The translations under genes and the position numbers were made by a program. From the NCBI RefSeq assembly GCF_023015885.1, contig NZ_JALKBE010000003.1:124001-188000 (forward strand): a stretch of DNA of 64,000 nt, read 5' to 3'. A model generated the notes under the pieces. It worked only from the letters and a program-made list of their open reading frames with translations. It did not search any database and had not been told where the DNA came from. This stretch comes from Aliiroseovarius sp. S1123. Lineage in GTDB: Bacteria > Pseudomonadota > Alphaproteobacteria > Rhodobacterales > Rhodobacteraceae. This document shows, one piece after another, positions 18,456 to 27,226 of the stretch (positions within the stretch are counted from its first letter, which is position 1; every line of letters starts with the position of its first letter).

Positions 18456-19634
18456 TTACACGCGTTCGATCGCGATGGCAGTACCTTCGCCACCGCCGAT
18501 GCAGATCGCGGCCACACCACGTTTCAGACCACGCTTTTCCAGCGCGTTCAAGAGCGTGACCATGATGCGCGTGCCCGAGGCACCGATCGGGTGGCCCAAT
18601 GCACAAGCGCCACCGTTCACGTTCACGATGTCACGTGACAGGCCCATTTCATGCATGAAGGCCATGGGAACAACGGCGAAGGCCTCGTTCACTTCCCACA
18701 GATCCACGTCGTCTTTGGTCCAGCCCAGACGGTCCAGCAGCTTTTGCGCAGCAGGCACGGGGGCGGTGGTGAACAGGTTGGGCTCTTGCGCGTGGCTGGC
18801 GTGGCCCATGATGCGCGCGCGGATTTTCAGACCCGCTGCATTGGCGGCCTCTTCCGATGCAATGACCAGAGCCGCCGCACCGTCCGAGATCGACGAGCTG
18901 TTGGCGGGCGTCACCGTACCATCCTTGCGGAAGGCGGGCTTCAGGGTCGGGATCTTGTCGGGGCGTGCGTTGCCGGGCTGTTCGTCCTCGGCCACCACAA
19001 CGTCGCCCTTGCGGGTCTTGATGGTGACGGCGGCAATCTCGCCTTCAAACGCACCGGTCTTCTGGGCTTCCAGCGAGTTCGCCAGCGACTTCAGCGCATA
19101 TTCGTCTTGCGCTTCGCGCGTGAACTGAAAGCTCTCGGCGCAATCCTCGGCAAAGGTGCCCATCAGGCGGCCCTTATCGTAGGCGTCTTCCAGACCATCC
19201 AGGAACATGTGGTCGACGACCGCACCGTGGCCGATCCGCGCGCCGCTGCGCATCTTGGGCAGAATGTAGGGGGCTTCGGTCATGCTCTCCATGCCGCCGG
19301 CAACCATGATGTCGGTGCCACCCAGCGCGACCTGATCATACGCGATCATCGCGGTCTTCATGCCCGAGCCACACATCTTGTTCAGCGTGGTGGCGGGAAC
19401 CTCTTTGCCCAGACCGGCGGCAAAACCGGCCTGACGCGCCGGTGCCTGACCCTGGCCTGCGGGCAGTACGCAGCCCATCAGCAGCTCTTCGATCTGGCTG
19501 GCCTCGGCGCCTGCATCTTCCAACGCCGCCTTGATCGCCGCGCCGCCCAGTTCCGAAGCCGTCACACCCGAGAATGCGCCCTGAAATCCGCCCATGGGGG
19601 TGCGCGCCGCCCCTGCGATAACCACGTTTTTCAT
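18456..19634 (-). CDS. Acetyl-CoA C-acetyltransferase (thiolase)
   Basis: Condenses two acetyl-CoA to acetoacetyl-CoA or works in the thiolytic direction. Cys88 in LNKMCGSGMK is the acyl-accepting cysteine. NGGACALGHPIGASG holds the catalytic His, and CIGGGEGTA near the C-terminus holds the second Cys. The opening VVIAGAARTPMGGFQGAF is typical of AtoB/PhaA/PhbA thiolases. The frame is open to 19859, but GGAGG directly upstream selects the double Met at 19637/19634 (392 residues). No phaB or phaC is adjacent, so a polyhydroxyalkanoate role is not shown. A CTTACC-GAAT-GGTAAG dyad lies in its promoter. Confidence 0.9.
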   Translation of the reverse strand: MKNVVIAGAARTPMGGFQGAFSGVTASELGGAAIKAALEDAGAEASQIEELLMGCVLPAGQGQAPARQAGFAAGLGKEVPATTLNKMCGSGMKTAMIAYDQVALGGTDIMVAGGMESMTEAPYILPKMRSGARIGHGAVVDHMFLDGLEDAYDKGRLMGTFAEDCAESFQFTREAQDEYALKSLANSLEAQKTGAFEGEIAAVTIKTRKGDVVVAEDEQPGNARPDKIPTLKPAFRKDGTVTPANSSSISDGAAALVIASEEAANAAGLKIRARIMGHASHAQEPNLFTTAPVPAAQKLLDRLGWTKDDVDLWEVNEAFAVVPMAFMHEMGLSRDIVNVNGGACALGHPIGASGTRIMVTLLNALEKRGLKRGVAAICIGGGEGTAIAIERV

Positions 19635-19667
19635 CATAGCCTCCAACCAATGCTTTTCCCGTACTCG

Positions 19668-19683
19668 CTTACCGAATGGTAAG
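19668..19683. promoter_or_regulatory. Dyad CTTACC-4-GGTAAG in the divergent thiolase/STAS promoter
   Basis: A perfect 6-bp inverted repeat with a GAAT spacer lies 34-49 bases before the thiolase start and about 51-66 bases before the STAS gene. The shape resembles TetR-type operators that often govern fatty-acid and acyl-CoA genes. No TetR gene is in the vicinity. Confidence 0.45.
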
Positions 19684-19733
19684 GATCGCCGTCTAGACTG
19701 TAGTTCTACTAACCGCGAGGAAGGAGCGACCCT

Positions 19734-20081
19734 GTGCAGCTTACCTATCAAGACGGGCCCGAGGCCCGAGTGATCACTGTAGACAACAGTCGACTTGACG
19801 CCGCCATCGCCATCAAGTTCAAAGACCAGATGCGCGACATGACGTCGGATGGCCCGCAACGTGTTGTTGTGGACATGACGAAAGTCGACTTCATTGACTC
19901 AAGCGGCCTTGGCGCGATTGTCGCCGCCATGAAGCAAGTCCCCGAGGGACGCAGTTTCGAGCTGGCCGCCCTGTCCAAAACTGTCGGCAAGGTCTTTGCG
20001 CTGACACGTATGGATTCGGTCTTTACCATCCACGATAACGTGGATGCGGCCCTTGATGGCGGTCTTGCCAACGCCAGCTGA
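19734..20081 (+). CDS. STAS-domain anti-sigma factor antagonist
   Basis: A single STAS domain of 115 residues (RsbV/SpoIIAA type). The phosphorylatable serine is in DFIDSSGLGAIVAAMK at about residues 52-67. Such proteins bind the HATPase kinase in their dephosphorylated state and free its partner. The start is GTG with an excellent GAAGGAG ribosome site. The next gene, 30 bp on, encodes the matching HATPase kinase, so the two form a partner-switch pair. No PP2C phosphatase or sigma factor gene is nearby, so the controlled output is unknown. Confidence 0.87.
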   Translation: MQLTYQDGPEARVITVDNSRLDAAIAIKFKDQMRDMTSDGPQRVVVDMTKVDFIDSSGLGAIVAAMKQVPEGRSFELAALSKTVGKVFALTRMDSVFTIHDNVDAALDGGLANAS

Positions 20082-20111
20082 CAATACCGCACTTACAGGA
20101 GTGCTCAGACC

Positions 20112-20564
20112 TTGCAGAACGCGGCGACGCCACTTTCGGATCAGAACCTGCAGCTGGAAATTCCAAGCGATAACCTGTCTGTGCGGCAGGCCTTGGGGAA
20201 GGTGCTTTCCCTGACCCTGTCCGCAGAAGAAAAATCTGTGGTCGAAATTGTGCTTGCTGAGGTTCTGAACAACATTGTCGAGCACGCCTATCAGGAAAAG
20301 CCTACGGGACGTATCGATCTGTCTGTCGACCAATCGGACACGGGGCTACGCGTTCAGGTTCAGGACGAAGGGCTGCCTTTGCCGGCAGACCTGCCCAATG
20401 CGCCGGTCGAACATAATCTAACCTGTGAAGTCAGTGACTTGCCCGAAGGGGGATTCGGCTGGCTTTTGGTGCGCGAGCTGACCGAAGAACTGCAGTATGA
20501 ACGGCGCGATGGACGAAATATCCTGTCCTTCAGGATCCCAAAACCCGAGGACGAACAGGCCTGA
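20112..20564 (+). CDS. RsbW-like serine kinase / anti-sigma factor (HATPase)
   Basis: GHKL-type ATPase domain of 150 residues. The N box is EVLNNIVEHAY, the G1-like box is VQDEGLPLP, and the G2 box is PEGGFGWLLVREL. These give the RsbW/SpoIIAB serine kinase fold that phosphorylates a STAS antagonist and holds a sigma factor or another target. The start is TTG at 20112 after an AGGAG about ten bases upstream; no ATG fits. It is paired with the preceding STAS gene. The end of the reading frame is followed by about 90 bp before the convergent hspQ. Confidence 0.83.
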   Translation: MQNAATPLSDQNLQLEIPSDNLSVRQALGKVLSLTLSAEEKSVVEIVLAEVLNNIVEHAYQEKPTGRIDLSVDQSDTGLRVQVQDEGLPLPADLPNAPVEHNLTCEVSDLPEGGFGWLLVRELTEELQYERRDGRNILSFRIPKPEDEQA

Positions 20565-20657
20565 TATTGGGTCTGAACGCGATCTCTCAGGGTGGCGAAA
20601 AAGATAGGAAAACGCGCGCCTGCCAGCGGGTTGGCCGCGTTTCGAAACGGGGTGGCG

Positions 20658-20984
20658 CTAGTTCAGTTGAACCTGCAGCGGGTACTGGCCGTCTTCGAAA
20701 TCGCCGAAAAGATCAGGCAGATCAGGATGTTCAATCGGCTCGCCCGAGTGATCTTCGACCAGGTTCTGCTCGGACACATAGGCCACGTAGTAGCTTTGAT
20801 CATTCTCGGCCAGCAGGTGATAAAACGGTTGATCCTTGGACGGGCGGCTGTCTTCGGGAATGGCGTCATACCATTCTTCGGTGTTGGAAAAAATCGCATC
20901 CACGTCAAAAACCACCCCCCGGAAGGGATGCTTCCGGTGGCGCACAACTTGGCCCAGATGATATTTCGCGTGTGTCTTCAACAT
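20658..20984 (-). CDS. hspQ: Heat shock protein HspQ (hemimethylated DNA-binding / YccV-like)
   Basis: A 108-residue member of the YccV/HspQ family. Markers are KYHLGQVVRHRKHPFRGVVF near the start, WYDAIP, QPFYHLLAEND, and YVAYVSEQNLV. In E. coli the protein binds hemimethylated oriC DNA in vitro and also acts as a specificity enhancer of Lon protease. The start at 20984 has GGAG two bases upstream. It is divergent from the lytic transglycosylase gene across 217 bp that holds no other gene, and convergent with the HATPase gene. Confidence 0.88.
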   Translation of the reverse strand: MLKTHAKYHLGQVVRHRKHPFRGVVFDVDAIFSNTEEWYDAIPEDSRPSKDQPFYHLLAENDQSYYVAYVSEQNLVEDHSGEPIEHPDLPDLFGDFEDGQYPLQVQLN

Positions 20985-21201
20985 TACTCCAACCTTGTCC
21001 CATGACTAACGCCGAACACCTTGGCTTGTCCATGCGGCTTGGTCGGATTTTTTGGAAACAGTTTGGGCATCTTTGCCCCGGCAGGTTTCGCTCTGCCCCG
21101 ATCAGCAAAGATGCGCCGCGGGTGCGAAAAAGGCCGATCAGGTGATTCCCACAGCCCCCAAAATCCGTTAGAATGGTGAAAAACATACGAGCAGTAGGCA
21201 G

Positions 21202-21777
21202 ATGAAAAAACTCATTCTCGCGACCATGGTCGTGGCGTTCGTGGCGTCATGTGGCGGTGGCTCCAAGGCTCCGCGCAATCTGGACAATGCGTGCAGTATC
21301 GTGCGCCAGCAGCCCAAGATCTTGCGGGCCATGAAGAAGACCGAACGGAAATGGAATGTCCCAGTTCACGTCCAGATGGCGATCGTCTATCAGGAATCGA
21401 AATTCGTACATGATGCGCGCACGCCGGTGAAATACGTGTTGGGCGTGCTGCCTATGGGGCGCCAAAGCTCGGCCTATGGCTATGCGCAGGCGCTGGACGG
21501 TACATGGAAAGAATACCAGCGGGCCGAAGGCGGCCGCGGTGCCAAACGGACCAGCATTCAGGACGCGACGGATTTCATGGGTTGGTATATGACCAAAACG
21601 AACGAGGTCACGGGCATTCCGCTACATGATGCGCGCAACCAATATCTGGCCTATCACGAGGGTCGGACCGGTTACCTGCGTGGCAGCTACAAGTCGAAAT
21701 CCTGGCTGGTGCGCGTGGCGGACGAGGTCGCAAGCCGTTCGATCATGTATCAAATCCAGCTGGCAAACTGCCGATAA
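21202..21777 (+). CDS. Transglycosylase SLT-domain lipoprotein
   Basis: Predicted outer-membrane or periplasmic lipoprotein that may cleave peptidoglycan. Residues 1-17 form a lipoprotein signal with lipobox FVASC and the lipidated Cys17. The catalytic-type Glu is in IVYQESKFV near residue 65, and the SAYGYAQALDGTW and YLAYHEGRTGYLRG motifs fit the SLT superfamily. At 191 residues it is short, a bare catalytic domain. It ends just before a strong terminator. Known relatives are widespread in alphaproteobacteria but poorly characterised. Confidence 0.82.
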   Translation: MKKLILATMVVAFVASCGGGSKAPRNLDNACSIVRQQPKILRAMKKTERKWNVPVHVQMAIVYQESKFVHDARTPVKYVLGVLPMGRQSSAYGYAQALDGTWKEYQRAEGGRGAKRTSIQDATDFMGWYMTKTNEVTGIPLHDARNQYLAYHEGRTGYLRGSYKSKSWLVRVADEVASRSIMYQIQLANCR

Positions 21778-21784
21778 GCCAATC

Positions 21785-21813
21785 TCTGACCCGGAAAACC
21801 CGGGTCAGATTTT
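21785..21813 (+). terminator. Rho-independent terminator after the transglycosylase gene
   Basis: TCTGACCCGG and CCGGGTCAGA form a perfect 10-bp stem with loop AAAAC, followed by TTTTCC. It lies in the 48-bp gap between convergent genes. The T tract is on the plus strand only, so it serves the transglycosylase gene. Confidence 0.9.
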
Positions 21814-21825
21814 CCGTTTCGGCGC

Positions 21826-22431
21826 TTAGTTGCTCGACCGTTTGTTGATCGCAGCCGTGATCGAAAACAGCGACGCGCGAAGGTCCATGCCTTTCTCAAG
21901 CTCGCCCAGAAGAACCGTCGTCTGCGAGCCCGCGTTGTCGGTGATCACCCACTGGCGCAGCTCGGTCGGATTTGCGGTGAACTTCAGCTCGATCGTCCCG
22001 ACCTCGGGATTCTCAGGGTCCTGCGCCACAACCGTGGTGGCCGTCCCATCATAGCCGTGACCCACCACCATGTTGGCCTGACCCAAATTCACATTGCGCG
22101 CCAGAATCAGGTTCAACGGCGTGCGTTTCAACGGGTACTGCTGCGGTCCCGCGTTGGATTTCCCATCAAAGATCGCAACTTGCGATCCGCCTGCCACGAC
22201 CAGCGCATCCATCGGCGGGTTGTATTCAAAGCGCGCGCGCCCCGGACGTTTCAGATAGATCGTCCCGGTCGAAATCGTGCCGTCGTCATTGATCTGGGTG
22301 AACTGCGATTTGGCGGTGCTTAGACCGTTCAAATAGCTGGAAATCGCATTCAGGCTGATCTTTTCGGCCTGAGCCGGAAGCGCCGTGGCCATCAGGGCCA
22401 ATGCGGCGAAAGTCATACGCAAGGGGGTCAT
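21826..22431 (-). CDS. lolA: Outer-membrane lipoprotein carrier protein LolA
   Basis: Periplasmic chaperone moving lipoproteins from the LolCDE complex to the outer membrane. Residues 1-22 form a Sec signal peptide ending in LPAQA. The mature part has the LolA pattern: AKSQFTQINDDGTISTGTIY, then LKRPGRARFEYNPP, with the aromatic and Arg residues expected in the lipid-binding cavity. Length is 201 residues. It is the last gene on the strand carrying the aminotransferase, ftsK and RidA-family genes. The ftsK-lolA neighbourhood recurs in this bacterial group. Confidence 0.88.
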   Translation of the reverse strand: MTPLRMTFAALALMATALPAQAEKISLNAISSYLNGLSTAKSQFTQINDDGTISTGTIYLKRPGRARFEYNPPMDALVVAGGSQVAIFDGKSNAGPQQYPLKRTPLNLILARNVNLGQANMVVGHGYDGTATTVVAQDPENPEVGTIELKFTANPTELRQWVITDNAGSQTTVLLGELEKGMDLRASLFSITAAINKRSSN

Positions 22432-22535
22432 TCATCCTACCTTTACTGCTCGGGCTTATCTTATCCCGTTTGATATGGGAAATTTAAGCCCGAACAGTAG
22501 ATGATAGGCGATAACGCGCCTTTCAAGGTGGGCGG

Positions 22536-22883
22536 TTACTCGATAACCGCGGCGGTCACGATCACTTCAACCTTGTGATCCGGGGTCGCCAGTTCAGCCG
22601 AGCCGGTGGCGCGGGCAGGCGCGTGGCCCTTGGGAACCCAAGCGTCCCAGACCGAGTTCATCTCGGCGAAGTCTTTCATGTCGGCCATCCAGATGATCGC
22701 CTGCAGCATGTGCTTGGTCGAGGAACCAGCCTCGTCCAGCAGCTTTTCGACCTGCTCAAGACATTCGCGGGTCTGCTCGGCCACGCTGTTGCCGGGGGTG
22801 CCGACCTGACCGGCCAGATAGACGATACCCTTGTGGGTGACGCTTTGGCTCATACGGTCGGTTGTGTGACGACGTTGAATCAT
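22536..22883 (-). CDS. RidA/YjgF-family protein
   Basis: A 115-residue single-domain member of the RidA superfamily, which hydrolyses reactive enamine/imine intermediates from PLP enzymes. It shows GIVYLAGQVG near residue 20 and the HAPARATGSAELATPDHKVE segment with the conserved Arg that holds the substrate carboxylate. It differs from archetypal RidA near the C-terminus, so it may be a paralogue with another role. It sits between ftsK and lolA, with a PLP aminotransferase gene just upstream of ftsK, which suits imine clean-up. The start has a GAGG site. Confidence 0.85.
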   Translation of the reverse strand: MIQRRHTTDRMSQSVTHKGIVYLAGQVGTPGNSVAEQTRECLEQVEKLLDEAGSSTKHMLQAIIWMADMKDFAEMNSVWDAWVPKGHAPARATGSAELATPDHKVEVIVTAAVIE

Positions 22884-22977
22884 AGGTTTGCCTCAGTTGT
22901 GTTGTCGTTTGTTGTCGTTGAAAGTCGCGCCGCCCCCAAAGGGACGGCGCTGTCCGGATCGCTGTCCGGGCGGGGCG

Positions 22978-25902
22978 TTACTGCTGTTCTGGAATTAGGA
23001 TTTCGCGTTTTCCGACATGATTTGATGCGGAAACGAGGCCTTCGTCCTCCATCTGTTCGACCAGACGCGCGGCTTTGTTATAGCCGATGCCAAGCTTGCG
23101 CTGGATATACGAAGTCGAGCATTTGCGATCCTTGATCACAATCCCAACCGCCTGATCATAAAGCGCATCTTCGCCGTTGGTGTTGCCACCGGTGTTCAGC
23201 CCAAGAACCGCGTCGATATTGTCAGCCTTGTCTTCCGACGGGCCATCCGACACGCCGCCCACATATTCGGGCGGGCCGAAGCTTTTCAGGTAGGTGACGA
23301 TTTCCTCGACTTCCTCGTCGGACACGAACGGACCATGCACGCGGGTGATTTTCGAACCGCCCGCCATGTAGAGCATGTCACCCATGCCCAAAAGTTGCTC
23401 GGCGCCTTGCTCACCCAGAATGGTGCGGCTGTCGACTTTCGAGGTCACCTGGAACGAAATCCGGGTCGGGAAGTTGGCTTTGATCGTGCCGGTGATCACG
23501 TCAACCGACGGGCGCTGCGTGGCCATGATAATGTGAATGCCGGATGCACGGGCCATCTGGGCCAGACGCTGGATGCAGGCTTCGATTTCCTTGCCCGCGA
23601 CCATCATCAGGTCCGCCATTTCGTCGACCACAACCACGATGAAGGGTAGCTTCTTGGGGGCGAACTCTTCGCTCTCGAAGATCGGTTCGCCGGTATCGTC
23701 GTCAAAGCCCGTCTGAACGGTGCGCTCGAACATCTCGCCTTTGGCCAGCGTGTCGGCGACGCGGCTGTTATAGCCTTCGATGTTGCGCACGCCCATTTTG
23801 GACATCTTGCGATAGCGTTCTTCCATCTCGCCCACGACCCATTTCAGGGCGACGACCGCCTTTTTCGGATCGGTCACAACAGGCGACAACAGGTGCGGAA
23901 TGCCATCATAGACAGACAGTTCCAACATCTTCGGGTCGATCATGATCATCCGGCAGTCTTCCGGCGTCAGCTTATAGAGCAGCGACATGATCATGGTGTT
24001 GATGGCCACGGATTTACCTGACCCGGTGGTCCCTGCGATCAACAGGTGGGGCATCTTGGCAAGGTTCGCCACGACGGGTTCGCCGCCAATATCCTTGCCC
24101 AGCGCCAGCGGCAGGCGCTGATTACCGTCGCCAAAGTCTCGGGTCGACAGGATCTCGCGGAAGGACACCATCTCGCGGCGTTCGTTGGGCAGTTCGATCC
24201 CGATGACCGAACGACCGGGCACGGTCGACACACGCGCCGACAGGGCCGACATCGATCGCGCGATGTCGTCGGCCAGACCGATGACACGGCTGGCTTTCAG
24301 GCCGGGGGCGGGTTCCAGTTCGTACATTGTAACGACGGGACCGGGACGGACGGACACGATCTCGCCCTTCACGCCATAGTCATCCAGAACGGTTTCCAGC
24401 ATCCGCGCGTTTTCTTCCAGCGCCTCGTCCGACAGAACGTGACGCTCGATCGTGGTGGGGTTCGCCAGAAGGTTCAGCGGCGGAAGCTCGTATCCCGGAT
24501 GGGCATCGTCAAATTTCAACGCGGGCTGGGATTCAGCTTTTGCACGGGTCGAGGGCTGGGTTGGCTTCTTCGGCGGGTGCTGCACAACTTTTTTGGCAGG
24601 CTGGGTGAAGCCCGAATGCTGGGGCGTATAGACGCGCACCTCGGGTTCCACCGACGGAGCCATCAAATCTTCGACGATCATGTCGTCTTCTGCCAGTTCT
24701 GCCTCCAGCGATACGTCGACCATCGGAGCCGCATACGGGTCTTCCATCGGGACAGCCATGTCCGGCTCGGCCGGCATCGAGGTATTCAGAATCATCGGAT
24801 CCGGGCTGCGGCGGTGACGCGACACGGCACGCTCTAGCGGCGGCTCGGCGCGCATCGGATTGGCAATGGGCATCTGACGCGAGCGGTTCTTCAGGGCCGA
24901 CGCGATCTTGGCACGAATACGATCTTCACCGCCCAGTTCTTCCGAAATTTCGCCTTCGAAAACAGCGGGTTCTACCAGCTCGGGCTCGGGCTCGACATTA
25001 CGGCGCATCAGGGATGCCAGCAGACCCTGCTTTTGCGGCGCCGGGGCGGGCTCTTCATACTGCATAGCTTCGGGCGCGCCATGCATCGGAGGTTCCGGGC
25101 GCAGCACACGCGCGGTGCGCAAGGGCGGCGGGGACGAGAACTCTTCCTCGAACAGTTCTTGATATTCTTCTTGCGCCTGCTGCTGTTCCTTGCGGGCCGC
25201 GTACCGGTCCTGCATGTGGCGCGCCGTGGCGGCGGCGCCTGTGGCCGCACCTTTGGCACCCCTGCCCATCAGGGATACAACGCCCGCATAGGTCATGATG
25301 ACGCCGACCACCAGGAAATGGCCGATGCGTTTCAGTTCGACCCGGTCCAGCCCGACCACGAACATAGTCATGGCGATGGCCGCAATGGCCGCAATCACCG
25401 ACATGGCTTTCAAGCCTGCGCCAGCGCTAATCGGCAGCGCCGACAGCAGCGCGCCCAGCACGGTGTCGCCAAACAATCCGCCCAGGCCAAACGAATGGGT
25501 CCAGCCAGCGCCCGGCACCAAGGTCGATGCATAGACCGAGCACAGCGCCACAGCGATCGGCGCGAAGATCAGGCGCGCAACGGCGCGTTCTTCCCCGTAA
25601 TGGAAGGTCATGCGCAGCCCCCAGACCACAAGGATCAGCGACAGCGCCCAAGAACCAAGACCCGCGATCACCGACAGAGGCGAGGCAACAAAGGCACCAA
25701 ACCGGCCCAGTGCGTTCTGCGCAGGCGTATCGGTGGCCGACATCCAGCCGGGATCTTCAGGCGAATAGCTTCCAAGGATCAACGCAATCACGATGCCAAG
25801 CGCAATCAGACCGATGCCCAAAAGCTCTTTCCCGCGTCGTTCCAACACCGCTTGCGTGGTGCTGTCGAAAATCGGATCTCGTTGTTTCGCCTGATACGCC
25901 AT
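22978..25902 (-). CDS. ftsK: DNA translocase FtsK
   Basis: Septal DNA pump that clears chromosome termini and activates dimer resolution at division. The first 190 residues hold four or five membrane spans (for example [20 protein letters not shown]). A long variable, acidic linker runs to about residue 480. The RecA-type motor follows, with Walker A GTTGSGKS (Lys near 629) and Walker [13 protein letters not shown] (near 759). The C-terminal gamma winged helix (about 914-974) contains [20 protein letters not shown], which reads KOPS sites. Length is 974 residues, slightly long. The GAGGTGGT ribosome site and a 12-bp gap to the aminotransferase gene suggest co-transcription. Confidence 0.96.
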   Translation of the reverse strand: MAYQAKQRDPIFDSTTQAVLERRGKELLGIGLIALGIVIALILGSYSPEDPGWMSATDTPAQNALGRFGAFVASPLSVIAGLGSWALSLILVVWGLRMTFHYGEERAVARLIFAPIAVALCSVYASTLVPGAGWTHSFGLGGLFGDTVLGALLSALPISAGAGLKAMSVIAAIAAIAMTMFVVGLDRVELKRIGHFLVVGVIMTYAGVVSLMGRGAKGAATGAAATARHMQDRYAARKEQQQAQEEYQELFEEEFSSPPPLRTARVLRPEPPMHGAPEAMQYEEPAPAPQKQGLLASLMRRNVEPEPELVEPAVFEGEISEELGGEDRIRAKIASALKNRSRQMPIANPMRAEPPLERAVSRHRRSPDPMILNTSMPAEPDMAVPMEDPYAAPMVDVSLEAELAEDDMIVEDLMAPSVEPEVRVYTPQHSGFTQPAKKVVQHPPKKPTQPSTRAKAESQPALKFDDAHPGYELPPLNLLANPTTIERHVLSDEALEENARMLETVLDDYGVKGEIVSVRPGPVVTMYELEPAPGLKASRVIGLADDIARSMSALSARVSTVPGRSVIGIELPNERREMVSFREILSTRDFGDGNQRLPLALGKDIGGEPVVANLAKMPHLLIAGTTGSGKSVAINTMIMSLLYKLTPEDCRMIMIDPKMLELSVYDGIPHLLSPVVTDPKKAVVALKWVVGEMEERYRKMSKMGVRNIEGYNSRVADTLAKGEMFERTVQTGFDDDTGEPIFESEEFAPKKLPFIVVVVDEMADLMMVAGKEIEACIQRLAQMARASGIHIIMATQRPSVDVITGTIKANFPTRISFQVTSKVDSRTILGEQGAEQLLGMGDMLYMAGGSKITRVHGPFVSDEEVEEIVTYLKSFGPPEYVGGVSDGPSEDKADNIDAVLGLNTGGNTNGEDALYDQAVGIVIKDRKCSTSYIQRKLGIGYNKAARLVEQMEDEGLVSASNHVGKREILIPEQQ

Positions 25903-25914
25903 ACCACCTCGTCC

Positions 25915-27096
25915 TTACTTGTACAGTCCGTCGCGGATCTGGATCAGACCACGCGTCATGTCTTCTTTTGGGGCCACCATGGCGACCCGGATGAACCCCT
26001 TTCCGGGGTTTTCTTCATTCACGTCCCGCGACAGATACGCGCCGGGCAGAACCCGCACGCCAGTCTCGGTCCACATTTTCATCGCTGCAGCCTCGCCGTC
26101 CTCGACGGGCAGCCACAGGAAAAAGCCGGCTTCTGGGGGCCTGTAGCCCGGAACACCCGCAAAAATCTCGTCCGCGATAGCGTACTTTTCTTGGTACAAC
26201 CGGCGGTTCTCGATCACGTGGTCTTCGTCGGTCCACGCCCGTTCGGCCACGCGCTGCAAGGGCAACGGCAAAGGCGCACCAGCATAGGCGCGCAGCTGGC
26301 GCACCCGCTTGATGCTTTCCGGGCCACCAGCCACAAAGCCAGAGCGCAGGCCGGGCAGGTTTGATCGTTTCGACAGTGAATGGAAGATCGTCACGCGTTC
26401 CGGGTCAGCGCCGCCTTCGCGGGCAACCTCAAGCGCGCCGGGGGGCGGCGCGTCACGGTAGATCTCGGAATAACACTCGTCCGCAAAAATCTTGAAATCA
26501 TACTTCTCGGCCAGCGCAATCAGGTTCGCCCAGTAATCGCGGTCTGCAACGGCGCCTTGCGGGTTGGTGGGCGAACAGATGAAGGCAACCTCGGTCCGGT
26601 TTAGGATCTCGGGCGGAAGCTTCGAATAATCGGGCAGGAAGTTGTTGTCGGGTGTCGCGGGCAGAAACACGGGTTCTGCGCCCACCGTCACGGCGGCAAC
26701 CGCATAGACCTGATAGAACGGGTTCGGGATCAGAACGACGGGCTTTTCGCCACGCGACGTCTGTTCCGGGCAAAGGGCAATCAATGCGTTGAACAGACCT
26801 TCGCGGGTTCCGTTCAGCGCCATGATTTGATCGTTGGGGACATCCACGCCATAGCGTCGATCCAGCCAGCCGGAAATCGCATCCAGCAGCTCGGGTGCGC
26901 CGTCGTTGGGTGGATATTTCGCAAATCCATCAACGGCTTGGGCCAACACTTCGGGCACCCAGCTTGGGAAAGGATGTTTGGGCTCGCCAATGGTCATATG
27001 CATGACCTCTCCGCCCGGCGCATGAGCGTCGAGAAGGGTCCGCAAACGCGGGAATGCATACTCGGGCAAGCCGGAATACCGCTCGGGAAACGTCAT
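25915..27096 (-). CDS. PLP-dependent class I/II aminotransferase (DapC-like)
   Basis: Fold-type I aminotransferase of 393 residues. The PLP lysine is in SLSKRSNLPGLRSG, the Asp that contacts the pyridine nitrogen is in IFADECYSEIY, and NPQGAV and the C-terminal IRVAM arginine complete the site. The overall layout (PNPFYQVYAVAAVTVGAEPV) resembles N-succinyldiaminopimelate aminotransferase DapC in lysine and peptidoglycan synthesis, as often annotated in Rhodobacterales. Assignment to a precise substrate is not safe by sequence alone. It is followed by ftsK after 12 bp. The ribosome site is weak. Confidence 0.8.
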   Translation of the reverse strand: MTFPERYSGLPEYAFPRLRTLLDAHAPGGEVMHMTIGEPKHPFPSWVPEVLAQAVDGFAKYPPNDGAPELLDAISGWLDRRYGVDVPNDQIMALNGTREGLFNALIALCPEQTSRGEKPVVLIPNPFYQVYAVAAVTVGAEPVFLPATPDNNFLPDYSKLPPEILNRTEVAFICSPTNPQGAVADRDYWANLIALAEKYDFKIFADECYSEIYRDAPPPGALEVAREGGADPERVTIFHSLSKRSNLPGLRSGFVAGGPESIKRVRQLRAYAGAPLPLPLQRVAERAWTDEDHVIENRRLYQEKYAIADEIFAGVPGYRPPEAGFFLWLPVEDGEAAAMKMWTETGVRVLPGAYLSRDVNEENPGKGFIRVAMVAPKEDMTRGLIQIRDGLYK

Positions 27097-27226
27097 TGGA
27101 ACGTCTTTATACTGCCTCAGTTTTCGGGATCATGTCGCCCCGTTACCGATGACGATAGCCTGCAAATCCCGGCTGGTCCAGAATTTCGCCGTAAAAATCG
27201 ACGCTTGGAGAGTTCAGTTGTGGCTT

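Noticed and set aside
22918-22965. Terminator after ftsK (GCGCCG...CGGCGC hairpin)
   Set aside because: The stem is interrupted by a mismatch and no convincing T run follows on the minus strand; evidence too weak to list.
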